From: Acidimicrobiaceae bacterium
GTDB lineage: Bacteria > Actinomycetota > Acidimicrobiia > Acidimicrobiales > RAAP-2
NCBI GenBank assembly: GCA_003133685.1
Contig: PKYQ01000025.1
Span: 29,515-90,557 of the forward strand
Length of the DNA stretch: 61,043 bases
Reading direction: 5' to 3'
Below, one piece after another: positions 52,121 through 60,660 of this stretch; position 1 is the stretch's first letter, and the number at the start of each line of letters is the position of its first letter. The notes under the pieces were generated by a model that saw only the letters and a list, made by a program, of their open reading frames with translations, was not told the origin of the DNA and made no database searches. A program made the position numbers and the translations under genes.

Positions 52121-52469
52121 GCGCTCACTCGGATGTGAGAGCGGTATAGCGTGGGCTGTTAGCCAAGAAGGACGGGGTGTTGGTATGAACCCGCGCTTGG
52201 AAGCCGCAGACCACGAGGACATCTTTGTCGCACCACAGCAGGACGTTGCTGCGAGGCGAATCACATAGGGCTTGACAGGCCGATCCCTCTGTGTGATTCC
52301 GGGAAGATAAACCAATCTCTCATCCTCTCGCCAATCGAGTAGCCCACGATGCGTGAGGTGTAGATGTCCTCGGGCGAGCAGGGGTTGTGCTTGCCGGTCG
52401 CCGCTTGGAATTCAGTGGGCGTTGCAACACCCGTTGACCAACGCAGGAGAAGTCCCCTCGCAGCGAGTT
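52121..52469. other. Intergenic region beyond the island
   Basis: Contains a 28-codon frame at 52185-52268 (MNPRLEAADHEDIF and on), probably noise, and the 3' flank of the alpha-galactosidase gene. No RNA gene or operator recognised. Confidence 0.5.
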
Positions 52470-53936
52470 TTAACCTAAAGGAGTGACGCGAAGCAAGGCC
52501 ACGCCTTCCGAGGGGACGCTCACGCTGATCTTGCCCGCTGCCGATATCGCGCTCACCTGCCCAGTCCAAAGATTTTGGACTTTGTATCCAGAGCTGTCAC
52601 CGCGAAGCCCGATCGCCGATGCCCTTGTCGTGATGGTCTCGTTCGCGGCACTTAAATCTGTTTTCGTGTCGAAAAGTCCGACGATCCCGTCAGCGCTGGG
52701 TTCTACCTTGGCGAACATCTGCGTGTGGTCCACGTCGAAGATCCGTTTTGCGGGAATCGAATCCTGATCCACCTCGATCACTTGCTTGTTCGTCAGTAAT
52801 TTGAGATCCGTCGGGTCAAGACTGCTTCGAGACCCGTAAGCGTTGGTCACCGCGCTTGTCAGATCAACGCCGAGGACCAACGGCGCTGAGCCAAGCGACC
52901 ACAGGCTCAACTCACTCTCTTCTGCGTGAAACGACATTCCACTCTTCGTGGTACCGTCGCCAACCCCGATTGAGTCGTAGTCATTGAAACCACCCGGACC
53001 GCTAAAGGACTGCCATTTGGCGACGTCGTTGAATCGGTCCTCCCAGTGCGAATAGCTCGTCAGTGGAAAGACACTCAAGCAACCCTTAAAGGTCGCGGTA
53101 TAACAACTTTTTGGAAGCCCCTCATCTGGACCGTTGATCTCAATGTCGGGGGCGAACTCCCATTGGTTTGAATACAACTTGAGACTCGGGGCAATTTTCA
53201 CGGTGAAGCTGCCCTCGGTGGTGTCGAGGACCATCGAACGACCGGACTGCTTTATCGCACGTGACCAGGCCTCGATGTCGGGCACATTTTGGTTGGTAAT
53301 GCCGTCGAGTTTGATGTAGTCCACACCCCACGACGCAAGTTCATCGACGATCGAATCCACGTACGCTTGAGCGCCTGGTGCTTTGTCGTTGATTCTCTCC
53401 ATACCCGCGCAGTTGTAATTATTCTGCGGGGCCTTCGTGGCAATTTCATCGGCAGTGTACTTAGCACCAAGAATTGGGGTGTTCTTCGCGACGGCTTGTT
53501 TTGAGATTCCAGCCGTTTCGTAGATACCGAACTTCAGTCCCAGACTATGCACGTATTTGGCCACGGCCTCGATACCATTTTCTGATCCAGCGTCTGGGAA
53601 TTCCTTGCTGTTGATAATCCACCGACCGTACTGATCAACGTTGGGGCCCTGCGGTCCAGGACACTGATACCAGTTGTCGTCGATGTTGACGTACTTGTAG
53701 CCATCTGCGGCGAGGCCCGTCGTGACTAGTGCTTTCGCCTCCCCCTTGATTCTGGCGGCGCTGAGGCCCATGCGCAGAAAACTCCAACTGCTCCAGCCCA
53801 TCACCGGCGTTTGGTCAACACCACCGGTCTCCGCTTGGGCGGGCGCACTCGTTGCCACCAACGGTGCAACGGTCATGGCGAGCGTGACCGACAGCACGCA
53901 GAAGATTGACACCGACTTGGGGGTGACGTGTTTCAC
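52470..53936 (-). CDS. Secreted alpha-galactosidase, GH27
   Basis: A 488-residue glycoside hydrolase. The N-terminal signal peptide (SIFCVLSVTLAMTVAPLVATSAPAQA) is cut after AQA near residue 35. GH27 blocks: TPVMGWSSWSF, GYKYVNIDDNWYQ, LKFGIYETAG and the nucleophile Asp in GVDYIKLDG; a C-terminal beta domain starts near residue 395. It releases terminal alpha-galactose (or, in some relatives, beta-arabinose or alpha-N-acetylgalactosamine) outside the cell. No anchor is seen, so it is freely secreted. It is transcribed away from the ABC sugar operon but probably feeds it. Confidence 0.88.
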   Translation of the reverse strand: MKHVTPKSVSIFCVLSVTLAMTVAPLVATSAPAQAETGGVDQTPVMGWSSWSFLRMGLSAARIKGEAKALVTTGLAADGYKYVNIDDNWYQCPGPQGPNVDQYGRWIINSKEFPDAGSENGIEAVAKYVHSLGLKFGIYETAGISKQAVAKNTPILGAKYTADEIATKAPQNNYNCAGMERINDKAPGAQAYVDSIVDELASWGVDYIKLDGITNQNVPDIEAWSRAIKQSGRSMVLDTTEGSFTVKIAPSLKLYSNQWEFAPDIEINGPDEGLPKSCYTATFKGCLSVFPLTSYSHWEDRFNDVAKWQSFSGPGGFNDYDSIGVGDGTTKSGMSFHAEESELSLWSLGSAPLVLGVDLTSAVTNAYGSRSSLDPTDLKLLTNKQVIEVDQDSIPAKRIFDVDHTQMFAKVEPSADGIVGLFDTKTDLSAANETITTRASAIGLRGDSSGYKVQNLWTGQVSAISAAGKISVSVPSEGVALLRVTPLG

Positions 53937-54112
53937 ACCGACGACCGCATACGAGTTGAGACTGATGGATCATTTGCTGATTGTTTCAAATTCATACTGC
54001 CCCCATGGTCGTCAGTACTGAGCGACAATTTCCCGAATGGTAGCACGACGAATGGTGCCCATAGTCACTGGTTGCGTATCAAACAACCGTGTTCTAATTG
54101 CCAAAACTCGCG
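53937..54112. other. Upstream region of the alpha-galactosidase gene
   Basis: AT-richer than its surroundings and probably containing the gene's promoter; no named site. Confidence 0.4.
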
Positions 54113-54298
54113 TCACCTATTGAGGCCCAACCAGTTCCACATAACCCCGGGTTCCGCATAATGAGCATTGCAAAGTTGGTGTGCGACGCCGTCGCAGTGA
54201 CGATAGGGCACCCAATCGTCGTGGACCAGTACTCCGTGAGGTGTTCGAGAACTCCCACGTCGTCCATGGCCGTGGTGATGTCGATGTGGGTGTCAGGT
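54113..54298 (-). pseudogene. IS66-family transposase fragment
   Basis: The frame DTHIDITTAMDDVGVLEHL, followed after a one-base shift near 54230 by VHDDWVPYRHCDGVAHQLCN and AHY, matches the IS66 transposase block (MDD-x-G-x-L-x-x-F/L-T ... VHD-x-W-x-PY ... HALCNAHHLREL). Only about 60 codons survive. It shows that a transposon once lay between the alpha-galactosidase gene and the sugar operon. Confidence 0.6.
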
Positions 54299-54650
54299 TT
54301 TGTTCCATAGTTCTAGGCCACGCCAAGATTCGTCAACGATGTCAACCAAGGCTTCGTATTCGACCGGCGCGAGGCAACAGGTCGGTTCACGAAAATTCGC
54401 GCTCACGACCTCGACCGGCTGTATCTCGGCTTAATCAATGCTGTCGGATTCGCGCCAGCATTTCATTGGTTGCGGATTGCCGGCAAGTCATGGGGACGAG
54501 ACGGTGTATCCAGGCTTAATTGTTTGGAGCGTGTCGTGCGTTCTAAGAAACTCGAACGTTTGGGACGTTCGGCCCTTTTGCGAACTGCCCGTTACGTGCC
54601 TATGGTTGCGTTTATGACGACGCAGAACGTACGTGTGCGAAATTGACGTT
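54299..54650. other. Intergenic region before the sugar operon
   Basis: A possible transposase C-terminal scrap (CCLAPVEYEALVDIV, minus strand, about 54310-54380) lies at the left. The right part contains the palindrome at 54553-54571 and must hold the operon promoter; a TTGCGA-N17-TATGGT pair near 54579-54607 is one candidate. Confidence 0.4.
54553..54571. promoter_or_regulatory. Palindrome CGAACGT-N5-ACGTTCG upstream of sugar operon
   Basis: Perfect 7-base arms around TTGGG, 80 bases before the SIS gene start. It fits a dimeric sugar-responsive repressor (LacI, GntR or ROK type), but no regulator gene is in the window. Confidence 0.55.
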
Positions 54651-55523
54651 ATGAGCCATTTCTCTGAGGAGTTGAGAAGCCAACCCGAGTTTTGGCGTCG
54701 TGCCGCGCGTCTTGCTCGCGACGGCACCCCGCTACCCGCCGTAGGCGAGAGGGTCGCTCTCATCGGATGCGGAACCTCGTTGTACGTAGCGCAGGCGGTA
54801 GCCAGATATCGGGAAGCACAGGGACTCGGAGAGACCGACGCGTTTCCCGCGTCGGAGTTCCCGGCCCATCGCGCTTACGACACACTGGTCGCCGTCTCGC
54901 GTTCGGGCACGACGACGGAAGTAGTCCGAGCGGTCGCGTCCGTCTCGCCTCAGACGCGCGTCGTCGTGGTCACTGCCACCGAGGACAGTCCCCTTGCCAG
55001 GGCGGCAAGCGATTTAATCCTCCTTTCATTCGCCGACGAAGAGTCGATCGTCCAGACGCGCTTTGCGACGAGCACCTTGGCACTCATCCTCACGTCGCTC
55101 GGCTGGGATATCGAGACATCGGCAGAGCAGGCAGTAGCGCAGCTCGCTATCGGGGCACCGCGCGTGGCAGAGGACACCTTGCAGTTCGTTTTCCTCGGTC
55201 GAGGGATGGCCGCGGCGATCGCGAGCGAGGCGGCCCTCAAGATGCGCGAGGTGCTCGGTGCCTGGACTGAGGCGTACCCGACGATGGAGTTTCGGCACGG
55301 TCCGATCTCCGCGCTCACTGAACGCTCCCTGGTCTGGGTTCTCGACCACGAAGAACCGAGCATCGACGAGCAGATCGAACGCACGGGTGCTCGCCTGTTT
55401 CGACCAGAAGGAGATCCGCTGGTGGAGCTCGTACGGATTCACCTCGTCGCCGAACATCTTGCGTCCGTTCGCGGCATCGATGTCGACCGGCCTCGGTTCT
55501 TGACGCGCTCGGTCGTCCTCTAG
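54651..55523 (+). CDS. SIS-domain sugar-phosphate isomerase/deaminase (AgaS/GlmS-like)
   Basis: About 290 residues from the ATG at 54651 (MSHFSEELRSQPEFWRRA, a start typical of AgaS-like proteins). Two SIS domains are present: the first with VALIGCGTSLYVAQAVARY and the phosphosugar Ser loop SRSGTTTEV, the second with VFLGRGMAAAIASEAALKMREV (catalytic Glu region) and EFRHGPISALT. It lacks the glutaminase domain of GlmS. It likely isomerises, with or without deamination, a 6-phospho-aldose to a ketose phosphate. It is first in the operon, 9 bases before the ROK gene. Confidence 0.85.
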   Translation: MSHFSEELRSQPEFWRRAARLARDGTPLPAVGERVALIGCGTSLYVAQAVARYREAQGLGETDAFPASEFPAHRAYDTLVAVSRSGTTTEVVRAVASVSPQTRVVVVTATEDSPLARAASDLILLSFADEESIVQTRFATSTLALILTSLGWDIETSAEQAVAQLAIGAPRVAEDTLQFVFLGRGMAAAIASEAALKMREVLGAWTEAYPTMEFRHGPISALTERSLVWVLDHEEPSIDEQIERTGARLFRPEGDPLVELVRIHLVAEHLASVRGIDVDRPRFLTRSVVL

Positions 55524-55532
55524 AGGTATCGC

Positions 55533-56495
55533 GTGATAATTCCGACTGACGCCGTCGGCTGTACAGCGCTGGTGCTCGACATTGGCGGAACAAAGCTCGC
55601 CGCCGCGGTGGGAGATACCAATGGAGAACTTCGCCGCGTATGCTTCGCTCCGACATCAGCGTCAGATGGTGGCGTCCGCGTTCTCGAGCGCGCGATCGCG
55701 CTCGCACAAGAGGTACTGGTTCAAGAGCGAGAGGCGGGAGGCGACGTTGTGGCACTCGGTGTCTCAACGATGGGCCTTACTCGCACCGACCACGTCGAGC
55801 TTGCCCCAAACGTTCCCGGCTGGAGCGGCCTCTCGATTCCCGCGACGCTCGCCGAGGCTTTCACTGATCTCGTAGTGACGGTGGGGAATGACGTCAAGGC
55901 AGCCACACTCGCCGAACTCTTCTGGGGGGCCCTGGTCGGCGTCGAGCAGGGCATCTATCTCAATCTTGGAACCGGCGTTGCCGCCGGGCTCGTCGTGGGT
56001 GGTCAGCTCGTTGACGGCGCTCACGGTGCCGCCGGCGAGATCGGCTACTGCTTATTGCGGGGCGCCGACGAGCCGCTCATGGCTGCGGACGGCGCCGCAC
56101 CCGCCGAAGAGGCCCTCGGCGGAAGGGGCGTCGAGAGCCGGGCGCGATCGGTACTCGGTCGCCCGATGAATGTGGCTGAACTTATGGATCTAGCACCGCG
56201 AGACGAGCGGGCTCGCCAACTAGCCGATGAGATCTGGGACGGCATCGCGGCGCTCACCGCGAACCTCGCGATCATCTGCGACCCGGAGGTGATCGTCGTT
56301 GGCGGCGGCTACGTCCGATCCGGGGACGCCTCGCTCGAGCGTGTCACCAAAATCGTGAACCGCGCCACGCCCTTTCCGCCGGTCGTGACCGTCGGGCACT
56401 TCCGGGCCGACGCCTCGCTCTACGGCGCCCTCGCGCTGGCACAACGTGAATCCTTCGATCGCGTCGTTCCTCGTCGTGAAGGCTATGAACGCTGA
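55533..56495 (+). CDS. ROK-family sugar kinase
   Basis: A 320-residue kinase starting with GTG. The ATP phosphate loop is VLDIGGTKLAAAVGD, the catalytic Asp lies in VTVGNDVKAATLAE, and the adenosine region is IYLNLGTGVAAGLVVGG. The cysteine-rich zinc motif usual in ROK kinases (C-G-x-x-G-C-x-E) is absent; the place reads HGAAGEIGY. No N-terminal helix-turn-helix, so it is an enzyme and not a ROK repressor. It likely phosphorylates the incoming sugar, giving the substrate of the SIS protein. It overlaps the PfkB gene by one base (TGATG). Confidence 0.87.
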   Translation: MIIPTDAVGCTALVLDIGGTKLAAAVGDTNGELRRVCFAPTSASDGGVRVLERAIALAQEVLVQEREAGGDVVALGVSTMGLTRTDHVELAPNVPGWSGLSIPATLAEAFTDLVVTVGNDVKAATLAELFWGALVGVEQGIYLNLGTGVAAGLVVGGQLVDGAHGAAGEIGYCLLRGADEPLMAADGAAPAEEALGGRGVESRARSVLGRPMNVAELMDLAPRDERARQLADEIWDGIAALTANLAIICDPEVIVVGGGYVRSGDASLERVTKIVNRATPFPPVVTVGHFRADASLYGALALAQRESFDRVVPRREGYER

Positions 56496-57451
56496 TGGCG
56501 ACGATCGTGACCGTCACGCCAAACCCCGCAATCGACCGAACCTATCGAGTCCAGCACCTCGACCTCGGCAACTCTCATCGGGTCGAGACCATGCACGCAC
56601 AGGCAGGAGGAAAGGGGATCAATGTCGCTCGGATCCTCACCTCGTTCGGGTTTCCGGTGATCGCGGCCGCCATCGTCGGTGGCACCAACGGGGACTGGAT
56701 CGAGCACGAGCTCAGCAACTCTGGTGTCGCGGGACAGTTCGTTACGAGCGGCGGCGACTCGCGCCAAACGATCACGGCGGTGACTAATGGGGGTGATGCC
56801 TGGATTGAATTCGACGAGAGTGGATCAGAGGTGGACGCCGGCACCTGGCGTGATTTCCTCAACCTCGTCTCGAGCCTGATGGAGCCGGCCGACGTTGTTG
56901 TACTCTCGGGAAGCCTGCCGCCCGGCGTGCCGCTTGATGGATATCGCGAACTCGTTGAGATTGCGCACAACGCCCAGGTGCGGGTCGTCCTCGATACGTC
57001 GGGATTACCCCTTCGCGAGGCCCTTGTCGCACGTCCTGACGTCATCAAACCGAACCGCTTCGAACTCGCGGCCATCTCCGAGATGTCCTGCGATTCCGTT
57101 GAGAGTGTGCTTGCCGCATGCCGACACCTTCGTGTCCTCGGTGCCCAGGCGATCGTCGCGACACTTGGCGCCGAGGGAATTGTGGTCTTCGGCGACGAGT
57201 CCGTTTGGCGTGTGCGGCATCCACAGCGCTCGGGCAATCCGGTCGGTGCTGGTGACGCCACAACTGCGGGAATCGCGGCTGGCTACTTCGAGGGACTAGA
57301 GCTCATGGATGCAGTCCGAAGGGGAGCGACGTGGGCGCTGGCGAGCATGGCCAGTCCCTTCGCAGGCCATATCGAGGTTTCCGAGGTCGCCGCGTGCGCC
57401 ACCGTAATCGAAGTCGAGCGCTTGGACTCACACGAGGATCACGGGCAGTGA
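56495..57451 (+). CDS. PfkB-family 1-phosphofructokinase / tagatose-6-phosphate kinase
   Basis: A 318-residue ribokinase-fold enzyme of the hexose-phosphate kinase (FruK/LacC/PfkB) subgroup. The N-terminal VTPNPAIDRTY and AGGKGINVARIL blocks bind the sugar phosphate; GNPVGAGDATTAGIAAG holds the catalytic Asp and anion hole. It should add the second phosphate, giving a ketohexose bisphosphate. FruK, LacC and YihV-like roles cannot be told apart by these motifs alone. The following gene overlaps by four bases (GTGA). Confidence 0.87.
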   Translation: MATIVTVTPNPAIDRTYRVQHLDLGNSHRVETMHAQAGGKGINVARILTSFGFPVIAAAIVGGTNGDWIEHELSNSGVAGQFVTSGGDSRQTITAVTNGGDAWIEFDESGSEVDAGTWRDFLNLVSSLMEPADVVVLSGSLPPGVPLDGYRELVEIAHNAQVRVVLDTSGLPLREALVARPDVIKPNRFELAAISEMSCDSVESVLAACRHLRVLGAQAIVATLGAEGIVVFGDESVWRVRHPQRSGNPVGAGDATTAGIAAGYFEGLELMDAVRRGATWALASMASPFAGHIEVSEVAACATVIEVERLDSHEDHGQ

Positions 57452-58341
57452 CGGACTACTTCGTCTTCGCCTTCGACCACCGGAACTCGCTGCGGAACTT
57501 GCTGTCGTCACTCGACATCGCACCAAGCGAGCAAACTGCCATTGCAACCTTGGCCAAGAGTCTCGCACTCGAGGGATTGAGCGAGGCGTTGCGGTCGCTC
57601 ACAGTGAACGAGGTCGGGATGTTGCTCGTCGATGATGAATACGGCTCGGCCGCGATTGCACGGGCGCGTACGCTCGGTGTCCCCACGGTCGTGCCAGTGG
57701 AGCGGAGCGGTCAACCGGAGTTCATCTTTGAGCACGGCGAGGACGATTTTTGGGCGAGGTTCGTCGAGACCGGCGCGGACACCGTTAAGGCACTCGTGCG
57801 CTACAACCCCGAAGGCGACGCCAGCGCGAACGCTCGAAGCCGGGACCGCCTGGCGAAGCTCGCGGTAGCCGCCGCGAGGGCCGGTACGGATCTGATGCTC
57901 GAACTGCTGGTTCCTCCGTCTGCGGCCCAGCTCGAAGTCGCCGGTGGTGTGGTCGAGCGATACGACGAGACCGTTCGAGCCGATCTCGTCCTCGAGGCGA
58001 TGGCGCAACTCTCCGCCGCGGACATCCGACCTCGGTGGTGGAAGCTCGAGCCCTACCAAGCCGTTGAGCCAGCGCGACGCGTCGCTGCGTATGGCGCTGC
58101 GCACGCACGCAGCGGCTGTCTGGTTCTTGGACGGGGTGCTGACCGCGAGCTCGTCGCCGAGTGGGTGGCAACCGCCGCGGGCGTGCCTGGCTACTCGGGC
58201 TTTGCGATCGGGCGCACGCTCTGGGTCGAGCCACTGCACGAGTTCCTGCAGCACCGCTGCGACGAACGCGATGTGGCTGCGAAGATGGCGGCGAATTATC
58301 TTTACTTCGTAAACGTGTACCGACAACAGAAAGGAAGTTGA
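57448..58341 (+). CDS. DUF2090 (IolC C-terminal-like) aldolase
   Basis: About 297 residues from the GTG at 57448; the longer frame runs inside the PfkB gene. DUF2090 blocks: FAFDHRNSL at the start, LLVDDEYGSAA, VPVERSGQPEF, VKALVRYNPEGD, MLELLVPPS, RWWKLEP and FAIGRTLW. In IolC fusion proteins this domain is tied to aldol cleavage in inositol breakdown. Here it stands alone after a PfkB kinase, so cleavage of a ketohexose bisphosphate (tagatose- or related) into two trioses is a reasonable inference. The SBP gene starts one base after its stop. Confidence 0.8.
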   Translation: MTDYFVFAFDHRNSLRNLLSSLDIAPSEQTAIATLAKSLALEGLSEALRSLTVNEVGMLLVDDEYGSAAIARARTLGVPTVVPVERSGQPEFIFEHGEDDFWARFVETGADTVKALVRYNPEGDASANARSRDRLAKLAVAAARAGTDLMLELLVPPSAAQLEVAGGVVERYDETVRADLVLEAMAQLSAADIRPRWWKLEPYQAVEPARRVAAYGAAHARSGCLVLGRGADRELVAEWVATAAGVPGYSGFAIGRTLWVEPLHEFLQHRCDERDVAAKMAANYLYFVNVYRQQKGS

Positions 58342-58342
58342 T

Positions 58343-59656
58343 ATGACGAGAACATACAGGAGGCACGTCGGCGTATTTGCCGTCGTGGCGATGGTGGGCG
58401 CGACGCTGGCCGTGGGTGTCGGCAACGCGGCGTCGGCGAAAACGCTTGCAGGTACGACGATCAACGTCGCGATCGCCTACCCCGCGCCCCCGAAGGCAAC
58501 GCTCGCGAAGTTCACGAAGCAGACCGGTATCAAGGTCAACTGGTCCTATATCCAGTGGGACGACCTGCAGACGAAGATCGCCGCCGCAGCGGAGGCTAAT
58601 ACCTACTTCGCTGATGTCACCGACGTCGACTGGTCAAAGGTCGGTGAGTACTACCAAACGAAGTGGTTCCTGCCGCTCAACAAGTACTTCAGCCCGAAGT
58701 CGATTGCCTCGCAGTACCCGCAGCTCAGCTCCTTTGTGCGCAACGGGACCTTGATGGGCATGCCCATGGACGTGTCGCTGCTCGTTACGACAGTCAATAA
58801 GGCCGACTTTTCGCGCGCTGGGATCACGACGATGCCAACGACACTCACTAAGTACACGAGCGACCTTCAGCTGATCGCAAAGAAGGGCATCGTTGCGCAC
58901 CCGCTCGACATTCCCTTCTCCGCTGCCGAAGGGCTCTCAACGTACTGGTACGAGGTCACCGCGGCGATGGGCGGGCAGGTCCTCAGCTCGTCGTACGCCC
59001 CGTTGTTCACCTCTAAGTCGTCTCCTGGGTACAAGGCGTTGGCGTGGATGGTCAATGCCTACAAGACAGGCCTCGTGCCGAAGGCCAATCTCGGATACGA
59101 GGACTACCAGGGTTTTGAGACCGACATGGCCCACAACCTCACGGCGAGCGTCTTCTCGGATTACGCGGGCGACCTCGGCACGATCTATCAGGTTCCGAGC
59201 CAGTCGAAGGTGGTGAGCGACGTCGAGTACATCCCGACGCCCGGCACTACGGGCCTCGCGTCGAACCTCGCCAACCCAGATGGAATCGGCATCCCGGCAA
59301 AGGCGAAGCACGTCGCGGCGGCGGTGCAATTCATCAAGTGGATGGAGGAGCCGGCCAACCAGGCCGCGTTCGCTGGAGCTACGGGATCGGCAAACGTCAT
59401 CAGCACCTTCCCGCTGCCCTCGAACGTCGGAGGTCTCAACCAGCTGGCGGCCTCCGGCAAGGTCCCCGGCGGTGCCGCCCTCGTCAACCTCGTCGAGCAC
59501 CACTCCCGTTCGGTGTTCCCGGCCGGGGCGCCACCGTGGTACCCGGCCTTTAGCAATGCGGTCTACACCAACATCCACAGCGTCGTCGCGGGAAGCGAGA
59601 GCGTCGCGAGCGCCATCTCCGCGATTGCCTCGGAAATCGCGAGTCTGAAGAGCTAG
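58343..59656 (+). CDS. ABC transporter sugar-binding protein
   Basis: A 437-residue extracellular solute-binding protein (family 1) with AAAGGAAG ahead of its ATG. The signal peptide ends in GNAASAKT near residue 33. Unlike most Gram-positive SBPs there is no lipobox cysteine, so the mode of anchoring is unclear. Family features are NVAIAYPAPPKATLAKFTKQ, IAAAAEANTYFADVTDVDW, and the closing KHVAAAVQFIKWMEEPANQAAF. It captures the sugar for the permeases encoded next. A GC-rich hairpin separates it from the permease genes. Confidence 0.87.
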   Translation: MTRTYRRHVGVFAVVAMVGATLAVGVGNAASAKTLAGTTINVAIAYPAPPKATLAKFTKQTGIKVNWSYIQWDDLQTKIAAAAEANTYFADVTDVDWSKVGEYYQTKWFLPLNKYFSPKSIASQYPQLSSFVRNGTLMGMPMDVSLLVTTVNKADFSRAGITTMPTTLTKYTSDLQLIAKKGIVAHPLDIPFSAAEGLSTYWYEVTAAMGGQVLSSSYAPLFTSKSSPGYKALAWMVNAYKTGLVPKANLGYEDYQGFETDMAHNLTASVFSDYAGDLGTIYQVPSQSKVVSDVEYIPTPGTTGLASNLANPDGIGIPAKAKHVAAAVQFIKWMEEPANQAAFAGATGSANVISTFPLPSNVGGLNQLAASGKVPGGAALVNLVEHHSRSVFPAGAPPWYPAFSNAVYTNIHSVVAGSESVASAISAIASEIASLKS

Positions 59657-59673
59657 ATGCCGATCTTGGGGGC

Positions 59674-59711
59674 CCTCGCGCCCCGTCGTCTGATGACGAC
59701 GGGGCGCGAGG
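59674..59711 (+). terminator. Strong intercistronic hairpin after the SBP gene
   Basis: CCTCGCGCCCCGTCGTC (59674-59690) and GACGACGGGGCGCGAGG (59695-59711) form a perfect 17-bp stem with a TGAT loop. No T-run follows, and the permease gene starts 14 bases later. It therefore looks like a partial terminator or RNA-stabilising stem that raises SBP over permease output. Confidence 0.7.
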
Positions 59712-59724
59712 TTGAAGAGTTGTC

Positions 59725-60660
59725 GTGTCGCTAGCGACTCGGTTGCATTCGCCGCGAAAGCCAGGGGGCGCGACGGCCCACCGTCGCCGGGTGGGCCGTT
59801 CAGGTCCGCTGCCCTATGTGATGGTCGCGCCGCTCGTGGTCTTCATCGGCGCCCTGGCCATCTACCCGACGGTCCTCACTGTGATCGAGGCGTTCTTTCA
59901 CAACGACCCGTTGACGCCGCCCAATCACTTCGTCGGCCTCGGTAACTTCCGCGGCATTTTTTCGAACCCGCAAGTCGTGTCGGCATTCGAGAACACCGGC
60001 TGGTACGTGCTCTTTGGAGTCGCACTGACCGTTGCGTTCGGCACCTCGATCGCGATATTGCTGCAGAAGAAGTTCCGCGGGCGGGGCATCGTCCTCGCCA
60101 TCATGATCCTGCCTTGGGCGCTGCCCGGGGTCGTCGAGGGAGTCATCTGGTCGTGGATCTACGACCCGACATTCGGCCTGCTCAATTCTCTCTTGAAGAG
60201 CCTGCATTTCCTCTCCCAATACCAGATCTTCGTCGGGACTCGCCAGCTCGAGAGCATCTTTCTGATCTCGCTCGTACAGGTCTGGCAGATCACGCCGCTC
60301 GCAGCCTTGCTGATCCTCGCGTCACTCCAGAGCATTCCCGCGGAGCTGTACGAAGCAGCTCGCGTCGACGGCGCGGGCTGGTGGCAGGTGATCAGGAAGG
60401 TCACGCTCCCGCTGATCCGGCCGGGACTGGCGATTGCCACCGTGGAGGCGCTCGTGCTATCGATCAACATCTTCGATCAGGTCTACGTGCTGAACGCCGG
60501 TGCCACGACTGCTTCGTCGGTCATGAACACCACCTACTTCATCACCTTCCAGAACCTGAACTTCGGTCAGGGATACGCCCTCTCGCTATTGACAACCGTG
60601 GTCACGGTTGCTCTTTCGGTCGGTGCCTTGAAGGTCCTCTATAGAAAGGTCGACTTCTAG
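59725..60660 (+). CDS. ABC sugar permease (MalF/UgpA type)
   Basis: A 311-residue membrane protein beginning with GTG. Six helices are seen; the first is LPYVMVAPLVVFIGALAIYP. The EAA loop that contacts the ATPase is EAARVDGAGWWQVIRKVTLPLIRP (about residues 213-236). It pairs with the second permease that starts directly after its stop codon. No ATPase gene is in the window; many actinobacterial systems share one MsiK-like ATPase encoded elsewhere. Confidence 0.9.
   Translation: MSLATRLHSPRKPGGATAHRRRVGRSGPLPYVMVAPLVVFIGALAIYPTVLTVIEAFFHNDPLTPPNHFVGLGNFRGIFSNPQVVSAFENTGWYVLFGVALTVAFGTSIAILLQKKFRGRGIVLAIMILPWALPGVVEGVIWSWIYDPTFGLLNSLLKSLHFLSQYQIFVGTRQLESIFLISLVQVWQITPLAALLILASLQSIPAELYEAARVDGAGWWQVIRKVTLPLIRPGLAIATVEALVLSINIFDQVYVLNAGATTASSVMNTTYFITFQNLNFGQGYALSLLTTVVTVALSVGALKVLYRKVDF

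Noticed and set aside
48620-52315. Minus-strand proteins running across the att arms (for example one with FVEHFVGQ at 49051 and one with ICGAFCGA near 51960)
   Set aside because: The arms align without gaps between copies, but each copy is open in a different frame and has stops in the others. The arm is therefore not protein-coding, and I do not call an integrase C-terminus from it.
52452-52516. Terminator formed by GTCCCCTCG and CGAGGGGAC at the 3' end of the alpha-galactosidase gene
   Set aside because: The arms are about 47 bases apart and partly inside the coding sequence, with no T-run; not a credible terminator.
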